DNA of 64,000 bases from Stenotrophomonas maltophilia (GTDB taxonomy: Bacteria; Pseudomonadota; Gammaproteobacteria; Xanthomonadales; Xanthomonadaceae). The DNA is taken from assembly GCF_039555535.1 (NCBI RefSeq), contig NZ_CP154630.1, forward strand, positions 1,811,001-1,875,000, given 5' to 3'. How positions within the stretch are numbered: position 1 is the first letter of the stretch; each line of letters starts with the position of its first letter. Below the pieces are notes generated by a model. It saw only the letters and a program-made list of their open reading frames with translations. It searched no databases and was not told the DNA's origin. Position numbers and translations under genes: made by a program. Shown here in pieces: positions 46,403 to 54,583 of the stretch.

Positions 46403-47003
46403 CTACGATCCAATTGCAGAAGGTAGATCTTTGATAAGGTGGCTCAGATTTCTGTCAATCCAAAATCATGGCAAAAATTTCAAGTTCAAGGACGACTTAG
46501 GCAATGCAAAAATGTGTCTCGAAAGTTTCGGGAGTTATGAGGTGAGTTTTGTCTTATTCTTTGGCGGAAGGTTATATGCGACATGGCTTCCGCCTGCGCC
46601 TGGTCGGTCAAAACCATATATGCGCGTGTAGTGTTTAAAAGTAATAAATTAGGGGAAATGGAGATATTTCTCTCATTTTTAACTGAGCGACAGATAAACG
46701 AAGGGTCGGCTGCCTTAAGTAATTCTTCTTAAGAAGACAGTTAGGCAATCCCAAAGAAGGCACTAGAGTTCCGTACTTAGGGAAACCGAGCGTTCGCTAG
46801 CTTTACGACATAACTGCTTGCAAAACTGACCTCGGACGCGTGCGCTAGGCCGGACTCGGACGGAGGGCGTTCTAGCGATGGGGCAAGGGAGTTCTATCCC
46901 TACATCAGGTGGACGAGGGGCGGTTCGATACCCTGGTTGATAATCTGCCCGTGCCAGCGATAGTATCGGCATTGCACATGAGTGCAATCAAGGGATGTAG
47001 GAC
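46403..47003. other. AT-rich intergenic region
   Basis: This 601-bp region has the lowest GC content of the window (for example 46625-46740). Short frames (such as 46431-46631) have no family character. It lies upstream of integrase 2, where an attachment site and excision signals would be expected. A tRNA-like GGTTCGATACC (46921-46931) was noted but the rest of a tRNA does not fold around it. Confidence 0.4.
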
Positions 47004-47288
47004 ATGGCAGTCTTTGTTGTGACTTGGAACTTGAACCGAGAGCGGACGAATTACGATCAGGCGCGTCGTGCATTCGTGACGCACCTCGAACGGCACACAA
47101 ATCGAGCCGACTCGGGACTCGAGTCGGTAAGATGGATATCGACTTCGTGGACTGCAGAGCAGCTTTACAGCGATCTCGCTCAGAAGCTCGACAAAAATGA
47201 CCGAATTTTTATTTCAAAAGTGCGTTCGGGTGATTACACAGGATTTTTAGACCAGGCCACCATCGATTGGCTTCTGCCTAAGGTTTGA
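47004..47288 (+). CDS. Cas2/SinR-like ferredoxin-fold protein
   Basis: The 94-residue protein reads 'MAVFVVTWNLNRERTNYDQA' (strand, N-L-N turn, helix), then 'ADSGLESVRWISTSWTAEQL' (second strand), 'KLDKNDRIFISKVRSGDYTG' (third strand) and 'FLDQATIDWLLPKV'. This order is typical of stand-alone Cas2 relatives annotated as SinR or VapD-like proteins in island DNA. There is no CRISPR array, cas1 or other cas gene nearby, so CRISPR adaptation is unlikely. Small nuclease or toxin roles are known for relatives; here it is only inferred. Confidence 0.65.
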   Translation: MAVFVVTWNLNRERTNYDQARRAFVTHLERHTNRADSGLESVRWISTSWTAEQLYSDLAQKLDKNDRIFISKVRSGDYTGFLDQATIDWLLPKV

Positions 47289-47377
47289 GCGCTGGCATGG
47301 CTGCTTGGGTGCGCCAACACCCGGCCAACGCTAAGTCACCTGCTTGACAATTGCACGTGCTGCGGTAGGTTCGGCTG

Positions 47378-48178
47378 ATGGTCCCTCAGTGCAAAGAAAA
47401 GGCGAGCGCGGCATCAGAGTTGAGTCAGGTCGCCTCGGAGTTTAGTTCCAATTATCCCCAACGCTCACCTGTGGGCGTCGCCTGCATGGCGCGGGAGAGT
47501 TGGTCGCTTGCAGCACCAGAGGCCTCTAGGCCTTGGAGCGATCCGCGCTACGGTGGCTTTGATATTGAGCCATCCCGCAGCGGTCTGTTGCTTCAACAGG
47601 CGTGTCGACGGGGCGAATTGGATGCCGTCATTGCGATGCGCCCTACGGCTTCGCTAGTTGAGGCGTCTTTACACGCTCTTCCGATTGCTGTAAATGCCGG
47701 GCACATTGAGGTTGTGCGCGAGCTTCTCAGCTGGCCACTGCCTGACAAAGAGGCCATCCTCATTCGTGTCATCGCGTCCATCGCGGAATCTGGCCAAGCC
47801 GAGATGGTGCGTTATCTGGTGCAAACAGCGTTGGAATACGGATATTGCCGTCCGCTCCAACTTAGAACTTTGTTTCAGGCTGTGACGAGCGTTGGGGACC
47901 TGGCGCTTTTCTACGAGCTTGCTGATCGAGTTGGGTCCGACGTCGATTGGCTGTTCATCATGTTTGTCGCCGCAGAACGCAAGCATTGGACCTGCGCCGC
48001 GCTTGCTTGGGAACGCTGCGAAGATAGAGATCTAGAGGGAATAATCTCAGACAAGCAGACGAGTCAACTGTACGAAGAGCTTGGGCGGCAACAGGCAGCT
48101 CGAGACGCCCAAGAGTTGCAGGCGGCTTCGGGGTTCAATGGCATTGGCGCTGGGCAGTTGCGGGTTCGCCGAATTTGA
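47378..48178 (+). CDS. Ankyrin-like repeat protein C
   Basis: The 266-residue protein has a disordered first 60 residues and then ankyrin-like repeats ('LLLQQACRRGELDAVIAMRP', 'HALPIAVNAGHIEVVRELLS', 'VIASIAESGQAEMVRYLVQT'). The C-terminal region ('AAERKHWTCAALAWERCEDR', ending QLRVRRI) resembles that of ankyrin protein B at 32052. An internal ATG at 47486 could be the true start and would remove the disordered part. It follows the Cas2-like gene by 89 bp and has no own strong promoter visible. Confidence 0.65.
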   Translation: MVPQCKEKASAASELSQVASEFSSNYPQRSPVGVACMARESWSLAAPEASRPWSDPRYGGFDIEPSRSGLLLQQACRRGELDAVIAMRPTASLVEASLHALPIAVNAGHIEVVRELLSWPLPDKEAILIRVIASIAESGQAEMVRYLVQTALEYGYCRPLQLRTLFQAVTSVGDLALFYELADRVGSDVDWLFIMFVAAERKHWTCAALAWERCEDRDLEGIISDKQTSQLYEELGRQQAARDAQELQAASGFNGIGAGQLRVRRI

Positions 48179-48184
48179 ATTAGT

Positions 48185-48619
48185 TCAAATCCGATATTTC
48201 GGGTGGCTCTGCTGGAGGGTGCTAAGCGCTGCGGCAATGTTAGTGGCATCTTTAAGAGAAATTCGGCGATCCAGGAACCCCTCAAAGAGCGTTGAGATAT
48301 CCTTAATGCTCAGGCCCGCTCGCTGCGCAGCACCGAGGATGTTGAGCCACGCTGACGGTTTTTCTAACCGGTCGATTGACCATTTTAGGAGTCCGAGCTT
48401 GAACTCCATCTCCTCATCAAGCTCAGCATCTAGATCAGCCAGACGCTTGAGTGCGTCAAGCCTTTCCTGCTGTTGAGAGTGGCCTCTAATCATCCAATGG
48501 ATCATAACGGCCGCATGAAAAGACGTGCACTTCCACTCTTCTAGAACTTCCGCAAAATCGCGCCAGCTATCACTCAATCTGGTTCCCAGAAAGGCCTCAA
48601 CTTCGCTCACGTAGCTCAT
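48185..48619 (-). CDS. Hypothetical helical protein
   Basis: The 144-residue protein ('MSYVSEVEAFLGTRLSDSWR', 'FHAAVMIHWMIRGHSQQQER', 'LLKWSIDRLEKPSAWLNILG', 'GFLDRRISLKDATNIAAALS') is all-helical and acidic with no membrane segment. It converges with ankyrin protein C, with 6 bp between the stop codons. A compact helical protein beside an ankyrin protein could be a partner or an immunity protein, but nothing in the sequence proves this. Confidence 0.55.
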   Translation of the reverse strand: MSYVSEVEAFLGTRLSDSWRDFAEVLEEWKCTSFHAAVMIHWMIRGHSQQQERLDALKRLADLDAELDEEMEFKLGLLKWSIDRLEKPSAWLNILGAAQRAGLSIKDISTLFEGFLDRRISLKDATNIAAALSTLQQSHPKYRI

Positions 48620-48739
48620 AGGTCCATCCTTGTTGGGTTCGAAGGAGTGTAGCCTACCAATTTTCCTGGTTTAGCTATGTGAGATGCCTCTCTTAGTTGA
48701 CAAGCTGTCCGCTTCGGATAGGTTGGCTGCGGAGCCGCC

Positions 48740-49471
48740 ATGCACAATATCCTCATCGATCCCCCGCGAATCGCCTATTTGAAGATCCATCACCAGGAAC
48801 TTCGCACCTTTCATGATCGGCCCAAATACTGGCCTGCGCTGCGGGATGCGCTCCTTACAAGAGATGAGCCCAAAGCGATGCCGCTACTCGATAACTGGTA
48901 TCTGAGCTCTTGCGCCCAGGAGACCTTATGGATGGCAGCAACCCTGCGCCTTGAGAACGTTTTTGCCTATGTTGCCAAGGATCATTACCCCGCTATGTGG
49001 GGATCGCTGCATCTTTGTATGGCGTGTCTTGCGGGTGACGAGTATGCCGTTGGGCTCCTCGCGCCCTTCACTAAGGGGAGTGGGTGGGATGATCCACTGA
49101 TTTGTGCGGCGCGAAGTGGCAACGCCGCTCTGGTTCAGTCAATCTTGCCCCAATGCGACGCTCACGCTCATGCAAGCCAAGCTCTTGTGGAAGCGTGTGG
49201 CGTGGGTTCACTCGAAGTGGTGCAGCTCCTACTTCCGCACTCGTCGCAGATTGCTGCGGCGGCTAGGGCACTCCCACTTGCTGCGGCGCGTGGAGAGGTC
49301 GGCATCGTTGCTGAGATATTGGCCTCGCCGCTGCCCGACCGGCAGACGGCGTGCTATCGCGCCTGGGAGTATGCCGTGAAGTATCGGCAGACCGCCTGCA
49401 TCGAAATGCTCAACGAGGATGCGAGAGCATTGCCGCACACTGGGCTAGCCGCGTTACGGCCAAGCAAATAA
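48740..49471 (+). CDS. Ankyrin-like repeat protein D
   Basis: The 243-residue protein has an N-terminal non-repeat region ('ILIDPPRIAYLKIHHQELRT', 'HDRPKYWPALRDALLTRDEP') followed by repeats such as 'PLICAARSGNAALVQSILPQ', 'ALVEACGVGSLEVVQLLLPH' and 'ALPLAAARGEVGIVAEILAS'. These match ankyrin protein A in length and wording ('LLPxSS'). The C-terminus ends 'GLAALRPSK'. It is the fourth family member in the island. Confidence 0.7.
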   Translation: MHNILIDPPRIAYLKIHHQELRTFHDRPKYWPALRDALLTRDEPKAMPLLDNWYLSSCAQETLWMAATLRLENVFAYVAKDHYPAMWGSLHLCMACLAGDEYAVGLLAPFTKGSGWDDPLICAARSGNAALVQSILPQCDAHAHASQALVEACGVGSLEVVQLLLPHSSQIAAAARALPLAAARGEVGIVAEILASPLPDRQTACYRAWEYAVKYRQTACIEMLNEDARALPHTGLAALRPSK

Positions 49472-49498
49472 GCCGAAGGATGATGAGCGCGGCTGCTC

Positions 49499-50128
49499 CT
49501 AGCCTCGGGTAGGTCGGCTCATCGCTTCAGCTTTGGCTCGCTTCTTTTCGCCCCGCAAGTGCATGTCCATGAAATCTATCGCGATGGGACTCAGTCCATC
49601 TAGCTCAGCAGTATGGCGCTTGAGCTGGTCGAGCAACCGAGCTCCTCTGTCGACGTAGACTTTTACATCGAAGAGGGGTTCGCAGTTATCACGATAGATG
49701 GCGATTGCCTCGCAGTATTGGCCAAGGAGAATTGCAAAATCATTCAGAGCCGACCGTGTATCCGGTCCCGAAGAGCTCTCCGGTATGCTTCCATTATTGA
49801 GAATGCCGCGAAGCGTCAGCTCGCTTCCATCGTTGCCCTTGATCTTGCGGTCAAGCAGTTCGCCTAGATCACTGTAGATCCCGTCAAGCCACCGCAGATG
49901 TTCCCCCGCCATCTTTGCAGACGCGTCTTGCCTAATGGCTTCGGTCTGGTTCCTAAGGGTCGCGACAACGGCCAGAAGAGCCAGAAAGCTAAGCAACGGG
50001 CCCGTCGTGCTACCAAAGAAGGCGCCAAACTTATCAATGCTCACAGGTTCGGAGCCTGATAGATAGAAGAGGGTGGGCACGAGGAGACATAGCACTCCCA
50101 AGATGGCGAAGCTGATGATGGTTGCCAT
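49499..50128 (-). CDS. Two-helix membrane protein, Abi-like architecture
   Basis: The 209-residue protein has two N-terminal membrane helices (residues 5-25 and 43-60, 'GPLLSFLALLAVVATLRNQT') and a long cytoplasmic helical part ending 'LRGEKKRAKAEAMSRPTRG'. The segment 'FGAFFGSTTGPLLSFLALLA' resembles the membrane region of putAbiC-type abortive-infection proteins, but similarity is short. It lies 33 nt downstream of the small gene at 50162 and of the PHP-SMC-like ATPase gene on the same strand, so the three may form one operon. Confidence 0.55.
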   Translation of the reverse strand: MATIISFAILGVLCLLVPTLFYLSGSEPVSIDKFGAFFGSTTGPLLSFLALLAVVATLRNQTEAIRQDASAKMAGEHLRWLDGIYSDLGELLDRKIKGNDGSELTLRGILNNGSIPESSSGPDTRSALNDFAILLGQYCEAIAIYRDNCEPLFDVKVYVDRGARLLDQLKRHTAELDGLSPIAIDFMDMHLRGEKKRAKAEAMSRPTRG

Positions 50129-50161
50129 TACGGGCTTTCCTGTTTCAAATGAGCTCTTATC

Positions 50162-50341
50162 CTAGGAAACAACCTGGATATCGGGTGGTACGAGACCGCT
50201 TCGGATTCTCTGTTGCCAGGCTAGGAACGTGGTCAGCTTCAAAAATGCCAGAGTGAACTTTGCGGCGGCTAACTCAACTCTCCATGGGCCCTTGGGGCGA
50301 ATCTCGTAGTCACCCTCCGGTTGTCGGTCGAAAGGCACCAT
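50162..50341 (-). CDS. 59-residue partner of TrlF-like ATPase
   Basis: This small gene starts ATG at 50341, 10 nt after the stop of the ATPase gene, and ends TAG at 50162-50164. The product is 'MVPFDRQPEGDYEIRPKGPW' followed by 'RVELAAAKFTLAFLKLTTFL' and 'AWQQRIRSGLVPPDIQVVS'. The middle forms an amphipathic-to-hydrophobic helix. GAGAGG overlapping the previous stop can serve as ribosome site. Clean codons and position argue for a real gene, although no family is known to me. Confidence 0.55.
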   Translation of the reverse strand: MVPFDRQPEGDYEIRPKGPWRVELAAAKFTLAFLKLTTFLAWQQRIRSGLVPPDIQVVS

Positions 50342-50351
50342 CGGGAATGGG

Positions 50352-53315
50352 CTACCTCTCTAAGCGCACGCGCAATCTCCGGGCTCGCTCCTTGAATGCG
50401 GCTTCCCCGCCTTTAAGAATGTCGCATACGGCTTTCCGGATGACTGAGGACTCAAGACCGCCAGTGGTGTAGGTGATTCGGGGAAGCCCTCCTGAGCCGT
50501 CATGCTGGGACTCGGCGATGATGACTTGGTCGGCATCGGTGTTGATGACCAGGTTGGCGTTATGCGTGACCATGATCACTTGCCGGGTGGCCTTGGCCTG
50601 GACGAACAGCGACACAAGCTCGTCAAACACTGACTTGGGGTCCAGGTTCTCTTCGGGTTGATCGATGATGAGTGGGCGATCATCAGCCTCGTCCAAGGCG
50701 AGGTAGAGCAGGAGCAAGACAATGCCCCGGGTCCCCGGAGAGAGCTTTCGGATGTCAATGCCATCGTAGGTGATCTCATAACGAACCCGCAGGTGGTCGG
50801 TACTATAAAGCCATCGGGCAAATCGCTTCAGCCACGCCCGGAACTCCTCTGGTGCCTGGGGATTGAAGGGGGCGTGCGCAAGCAGGTTCTTCCAATGAGT
50901 CGTGACGAACGTGGTCATGGCTGCGCGGACGTCGGCCGCAGATCCTGTTTCCCACGCGACCAGGAAGACTTCCTTGGCAGTTTTGGTGAAGGCGCCGATT
51001 CCTTGGAAGCTTCCCGTCTTACGGCGATCCAGCAATCCTTCCTCTGCTTCGGCAGCCCATGCGTCTACATCGGCAATTCGGCGGACGGAAAGGCCGAGTT
51101 TGGCTAATGTGCCGGAGGATGCCGCGAGGCGGGTCAGAAGCGGCGAATAGAGCTGTTCCAAAGCCAGTTGCTCGTTGATGACGGCTTGGATCGCCCGCTC
51201 ATAAGCGTTTTCTCTCTGGGTTTGAAGGAGCTTCCGGCGATCAGCAGCGCCCTTTGCATCCTCCAGTCGCTGTTCGATACCGTTGAGCGCGGTTTGCTCT
51301 TTGCTGATGCGGTCAGTCAACGCGGTATATTGCTTCTGCGTCAGTTGATCGGCGGTAAAAAAGGCCGCAAGCCGGGAAATTTCTGACTCGAGCAGCGCCA
51401 ATGGGAGGCTGTCGAGCGAGGCATCGTCGGCGATGTAAGGGGCTTGGGGGTCGTGGGGCACCGGCGGCACGCCGGTTAGTTTTGCGATTTCGGTATCTGC
51501 CCATGCAATGTAGCCTTGCAAGTCCTGATCGACGTTGCCCTTATGCACGAGAAGGAAGGCGTCCCACTGTGCGTCTCCCATGCCATTGGCAGCATGGCGC
51601 GCGCGAAGCTGCCGGAGCAGCTCAGGTGAACCCGTAGCGCGTGTGGACGCCACCTCGCCTTGAAGGGACGTGAACGACCGGCGCTGGTTGCTGAGGTTCT
51701 GGATATTGGTTCTCAGCGCCTGAGCAACCCCGCTCAGTTCGGTGTGCCTTTGGAGCTGCGCTTGGGTGTCTTGCAGTGTGAGCTTGCTCCGGTCCGCCAT
51801 GTAGCCAGCAATGACCTGCTTCTTCTGCTCAACCTGTGCAGTCAGGCTAGCAACGGTAGCTTCCTTTTCCAGCTCCAACGCAACTGCGTCGGAGATCTGA
51901 GAAATCGCCAGCTCTTCTCGATCACGTGCTTGCCTAAAGAGCTGTGTCTTCTGATCTCGAAGTTCTGCAAAATCACTCGCGAAGTTGGTTTCGCTCGGGT
52001 CGTGAGACTGAAAGACCACGCGTTCAATCTCTTCCACCAAGCCATCCGAGGCACCCGAGGCTGAGCAGAGCTCGTCGACGAACTGCTGAGACAGGTAGCG
52101 CGCCTTTGGAAAAGACACAGCGTCAGGCCGGTAGGCGAGGGGCCGTTGATCATTGGACCCGCCTCCCCACGTCAAGTTGACCGATGCCCCGCCAAGCAGG
52201 CTTCGCGCCCGCACGAGAAAGGACGCGCTGGCGTTCTCATTAGCGTTCCATCCCTGCACGGGAATCGAATCGCAGCCTGCTGCGATGATATCGGCTAAGG
52301 CCGTCTTACCGGAGCCGCGCGAGCCGATGATCGCCACGAGCCCAGGGTTCAGCGGCACTTCGGGCGTTTGGAACCCGGGAGCGCCATGGATGCTGACGTG
52401 GGTGATTACATGCGAAGGCATGGCTGACTTGGGCGGTGTCTCCCCAACGTAAGCACGGCCTTCGGGATTGATGCAAGCTTGGCGAAGTGCATCGAACGAT
52501 GCTGCACCCTTGATCCAGGAGTAGCGGTTGCCCACGGGTTGACCAACGGTGTTCAATGCGTGGGCATCACTGCCATGGAGGCAAGGTTTGCATGCATCGT
52601 AGGTGGCGATGATTTGGTCTTTGCTCAGTGCCTTCTGGCCGAGCCAGAACTCGCGTTGAGAGGGGTTGCTTGAGAAGATGATGTGGGCGAACTTCTCGAT
52701 CTCTCGCCGCACGGTGACGTCGGCCGCTTGGTTCAGCCCACTGGTCCCGTCGCCAGAGGCCCCAGCGACGGCAATCAAGATGTTGTCCTTGGCCCAGGTG
52801 CTATCGACGTAAGACTGTCGAAGTTCAACGAAGCTCACCCGGAACTGGATGGCGCCGTTGCGCAACGCAGCCAGGTCGTCCGAGATGCTTGGGTCGGCCT
52901 TTCTGCCTAGGCGGATAAGATCTTGCCGGTTACAGCTAAAGCGGTCGCCGTAAGCAGAGAACGTAAGACGTTCCAAAAATCGACCAGCTTCATGGACATG
53001 GTCTGGATCGTTAGGACTGATCAACAGATGGGCGTTGACGTAGCCTGACTTGGCATGGACGTCCAGCCGGATTTCAACATTCGGAAAGACGAGGGGGATT
53101 TCTACCAGCCTTCCCTGCGCCTTTGCGGCGAGAACGTGCTCGTAGCTATCCAGCAAGTAGTAGTTTGTAACGCCCAAGGCATCGATAGGGGGAGAGGAGG
53201 CCTCCAAGGCATCCAAGTAGTTATCCCACGATCCGGAGCCATACTGATCGTTAAGCACCGTGCCAGGCGTGTGGACATGCGGATCCCATCTACGCCACTC
53301 AGAACCTCGTTCCAT
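50352..53315 (-). CDS. PHP-domain/SMC-like ATPase (TrlF family type)
   Basis: From ATG 53315 ('MERGSEWRRWDPHVHTPGTV'), which has AGGGGAAGAGGG upstream, the protein has 987 residues. The first 300 residues form a PHP-type phosphoesterase domain ('WDPHVHTPGT' with metal histidines, 'LHGSDAH' near residue 265). An SMC/RecN-like ATPase follows: Walker A 'IIGSRGSGKTALADII' near residue 335, a long coiled coil (about 460-760), signature-like 'KLSPGTRGIVLLLLYLALDE' near residue 880 and Walker B 'LIIDQPEENLDPKS' near residue 905. The architecture matches TrlF-family ATPases, thought to cut nucleic acid in defence. All key motifs look intact. Confidence 0.85.
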   Translation of the reverse strand: MERGSEWRRWDPHVHTPGTVLNDQYGSGSWDNYLDALEASSPPIDALGVTNYYLLDSYEHVLAAKAQGRLVEIPLVFPNVEIRLDVHAKSGYVNAHLLISPNDPDHVHEAGRFLERLTFSAYGDRFSCNRQDLIRLGRKADPSISDDLAALRNGAIQFRVSFVELRQSYVDSTWAKDNILIAVAGASGDGTSGLNQAADVTVRREIEKFAHIIFSSNPSQREFWLGQKALSKDQIIATYDACKPCLHGSDAHALNTVGQPVGNRYSWIKGAASFDALRQACINPEGRAYVGETPPKSAMPSHVITHVSIHGAPGFQTPEVPLNPGLVAIIGSRGSGKTALADIIAAGCDSIPVQGWNANENASASFLVRARSLLGGASVNLTWGGGSNDQRPLAYRPDAVSFPKARYLSQQFVDELCSASGASDGLVEEIERVVFQSHDPSETNFASDFAELRDQKTQLFRQARDREELAISQISDAVALELEKEATVASLTAQVEQKKQVIAGYMADRSKLTLQDTQAQLQRHTELSGVAQALRTNIQNLSNQRRSFTSLQGEVASTRATGSPELLRQLRARHAANGMGDAQWDAFLLVHKGNVDQDLQGYIAWADTEIAKLTGVPPVPHDPQAPYIADDASLDSLPLALLESEISRLAAFFTADQLTQKQYTALTDRISKEQTALNGIEQRLEDAKGAADRRKLLQTQRENAYERAIQAVINEQLALEQLYSPLLTRLAASSGTLAKLGLSVRRIADVDAWAAEAEEGLLDRRKTGSFQGIGAFTKTAKEVFLVAWETGSAADVRAAMTTFVTTHWKNLLAHAPFNPQAPEEFRAWLKRFARWLYSTDHLRVRYEITYDGIDIRKLSPGTRGIVLLLLYLALDEADDRPLIIDQPEENLDPKSVFDELVSLFVQAKATRQVIMVTHNANLVINTDADQVIIAESQHDGSGGLPRITYTTGGLESSVIRKAVCDILKGGEAAFKERARRLRVRLER

Positions 53316-53527
53316 CCCTCTTCCCCTGTTTGGCCACTCCGGGCCCCTATGGGGATCATATCCCTTGCTCGGTGCCAACGGGACCCAGATGGTTAGGGGC
53401 TATCCAGCCGCTGGCCCTAAACCGCCGTAAAGGACCGGCAAGCCCATCCGGGGTATCGCCACCTGAGACCGTAGCAACCTAAGCTAGCCACGTCGCTCCC
53501 AGATCGGGGGCTTTGAGGGACTCAGGG

Positions 53528-54278
53528 ATGCAGTTGCTGAAGAGAGAGGCTGTGCTGCTGGCGTTGGCGCCGGCCTTGGGCATGCTCGGTGTGTATGCGT
53601 ATGAGTCAGGCCGTTACCGGTTCCTTAAAGTGCCATCGATGCTGATCGATTTGCCGATCAACCGCCTGCTGATGGGCGGCGTGGCGATCGCAGTGCTCGT
53701 GACTCTTTTGCTAATGGTCATTGGGGTGCTGCTTAAATGGATGGTTGGTCGCTCCTGGTTTGCGCGGTTCCTGACGATGTTCTGTGGTCTTCTATATTTT
53801 CCTCGGTCTCCCGGCCCTTCTCTATTCAACGACAATGCAAGGGGCCCTGTCTTCGTTGATCGTTCCGGTCTGCTTCGCGCTATCGGGGGTTAGTGAGCCG
53901 GAGAAAAAGGTCACAGCGAATGATGAGGACCGGAAGGTGCTTCCATGGTTGCCAGACGCTCTGTTCCTTGCGTTCGGAGCGCTCCTGACATCATGGCTAA
54001 TTAGTGGGTTCGGGTTCTGGAACGAACGGATGGGAGGAGGCCGGCTGTGCCAAAACGGGTCGTTGGTAGCTGGAGCTTATCGAGACAACCTGATCCTCAA
54101 GGCTCTGCCAAGCCCTGGCGCAGAACTGGACGAAACCGTGACGCTCGTTCCAGCAGCTGGCGCTGCGTTGCGTGAGTGCAATCCTTCCTTCATTGGAGGA
54201 AGAGGTATTTCAGCTGGTGATCCACCCGGCGATAAGCGCTTGAAGAGTGCGGCTAGGGAGTCGCAAGACAGCGAGTGA
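53528..54278 (+). pseudogene. Membrane-protein gene split by a frameshift
   Basis: From ATG 53528 a frame reads 'MQLLKREAVLLALAPALGML' with membrane helices to 'LMVIGVLLKWMVGRSWFARF' and then loses coding character near 53780. Another frame (open from 53784) continues with 'VVFYIFLGLPALLYSTTMQG', 'SSLIVPVCFALSG' and 'WLPDALFLAFGALLTSWLIS' and a soluble end. Joined, they give one protein with four membrane helices. A single-base indel near 53775-53790 is the simplest explanation; two overlapping genes are less likely. No family was recognised. Confidence 0.5.
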
Positions 54279-54583
54279 GAGAGTCGTCGTTGTGATAGCC
54301 GTAACAACGGAAACCGGGAGCACGTGCTCGCGTTGCAGGCGCGAGCTGCATACGTGCGGCCAGCGCACACGCCTTAATAGCGAGGGCTATATGAGAAAAT
54401 TTGCCTGTGGAGCGTTGTTTTTCGTGATACCGATTCGTGCGTTTTGGTGAGGTTTGCGAACTGAGTCGGCCAGGCAAATGAATCCCTCCTAGGCAACTAA
54501 AGCACTTAAAAATAAGGATTTACGAGCTATTGCGCTTCCTAAATCTTGAGCCATAACCAATGGACTAAGACAGAGGAAGCTTC
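54279..54583. other. Relaxase upstream region, candidate transfer origin
   Basis: This 305-bp non-coding stretch lies upstream of the relaxase gene, where the origin of transfer of MobA/MobL elements is normally found. It contains the perfect palindrome GAGCACGTGCTC at 54318-54329, further short inverted repeats, and an AT-rich segment ('acttaaaaataaggattta', near 54503-54521) before a GAGGAAG ribosome site. No nick site can be assigned by eye. Confidence 0.35.

Noticed and set aside
46841..46960. tRNA-like GGTTCGATACC next to integrase 2
   Set aside because: No acceptor stem, D arm or anticodon arm could be folded around it, so no tRNA was called.
47004..47288. Cas2-like protein as evidence for a CRISPR system
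   Set aside because: No array, cas1 or interference genes in the window; the fold is shared with stand-alone SinR/VapD-like proteins.
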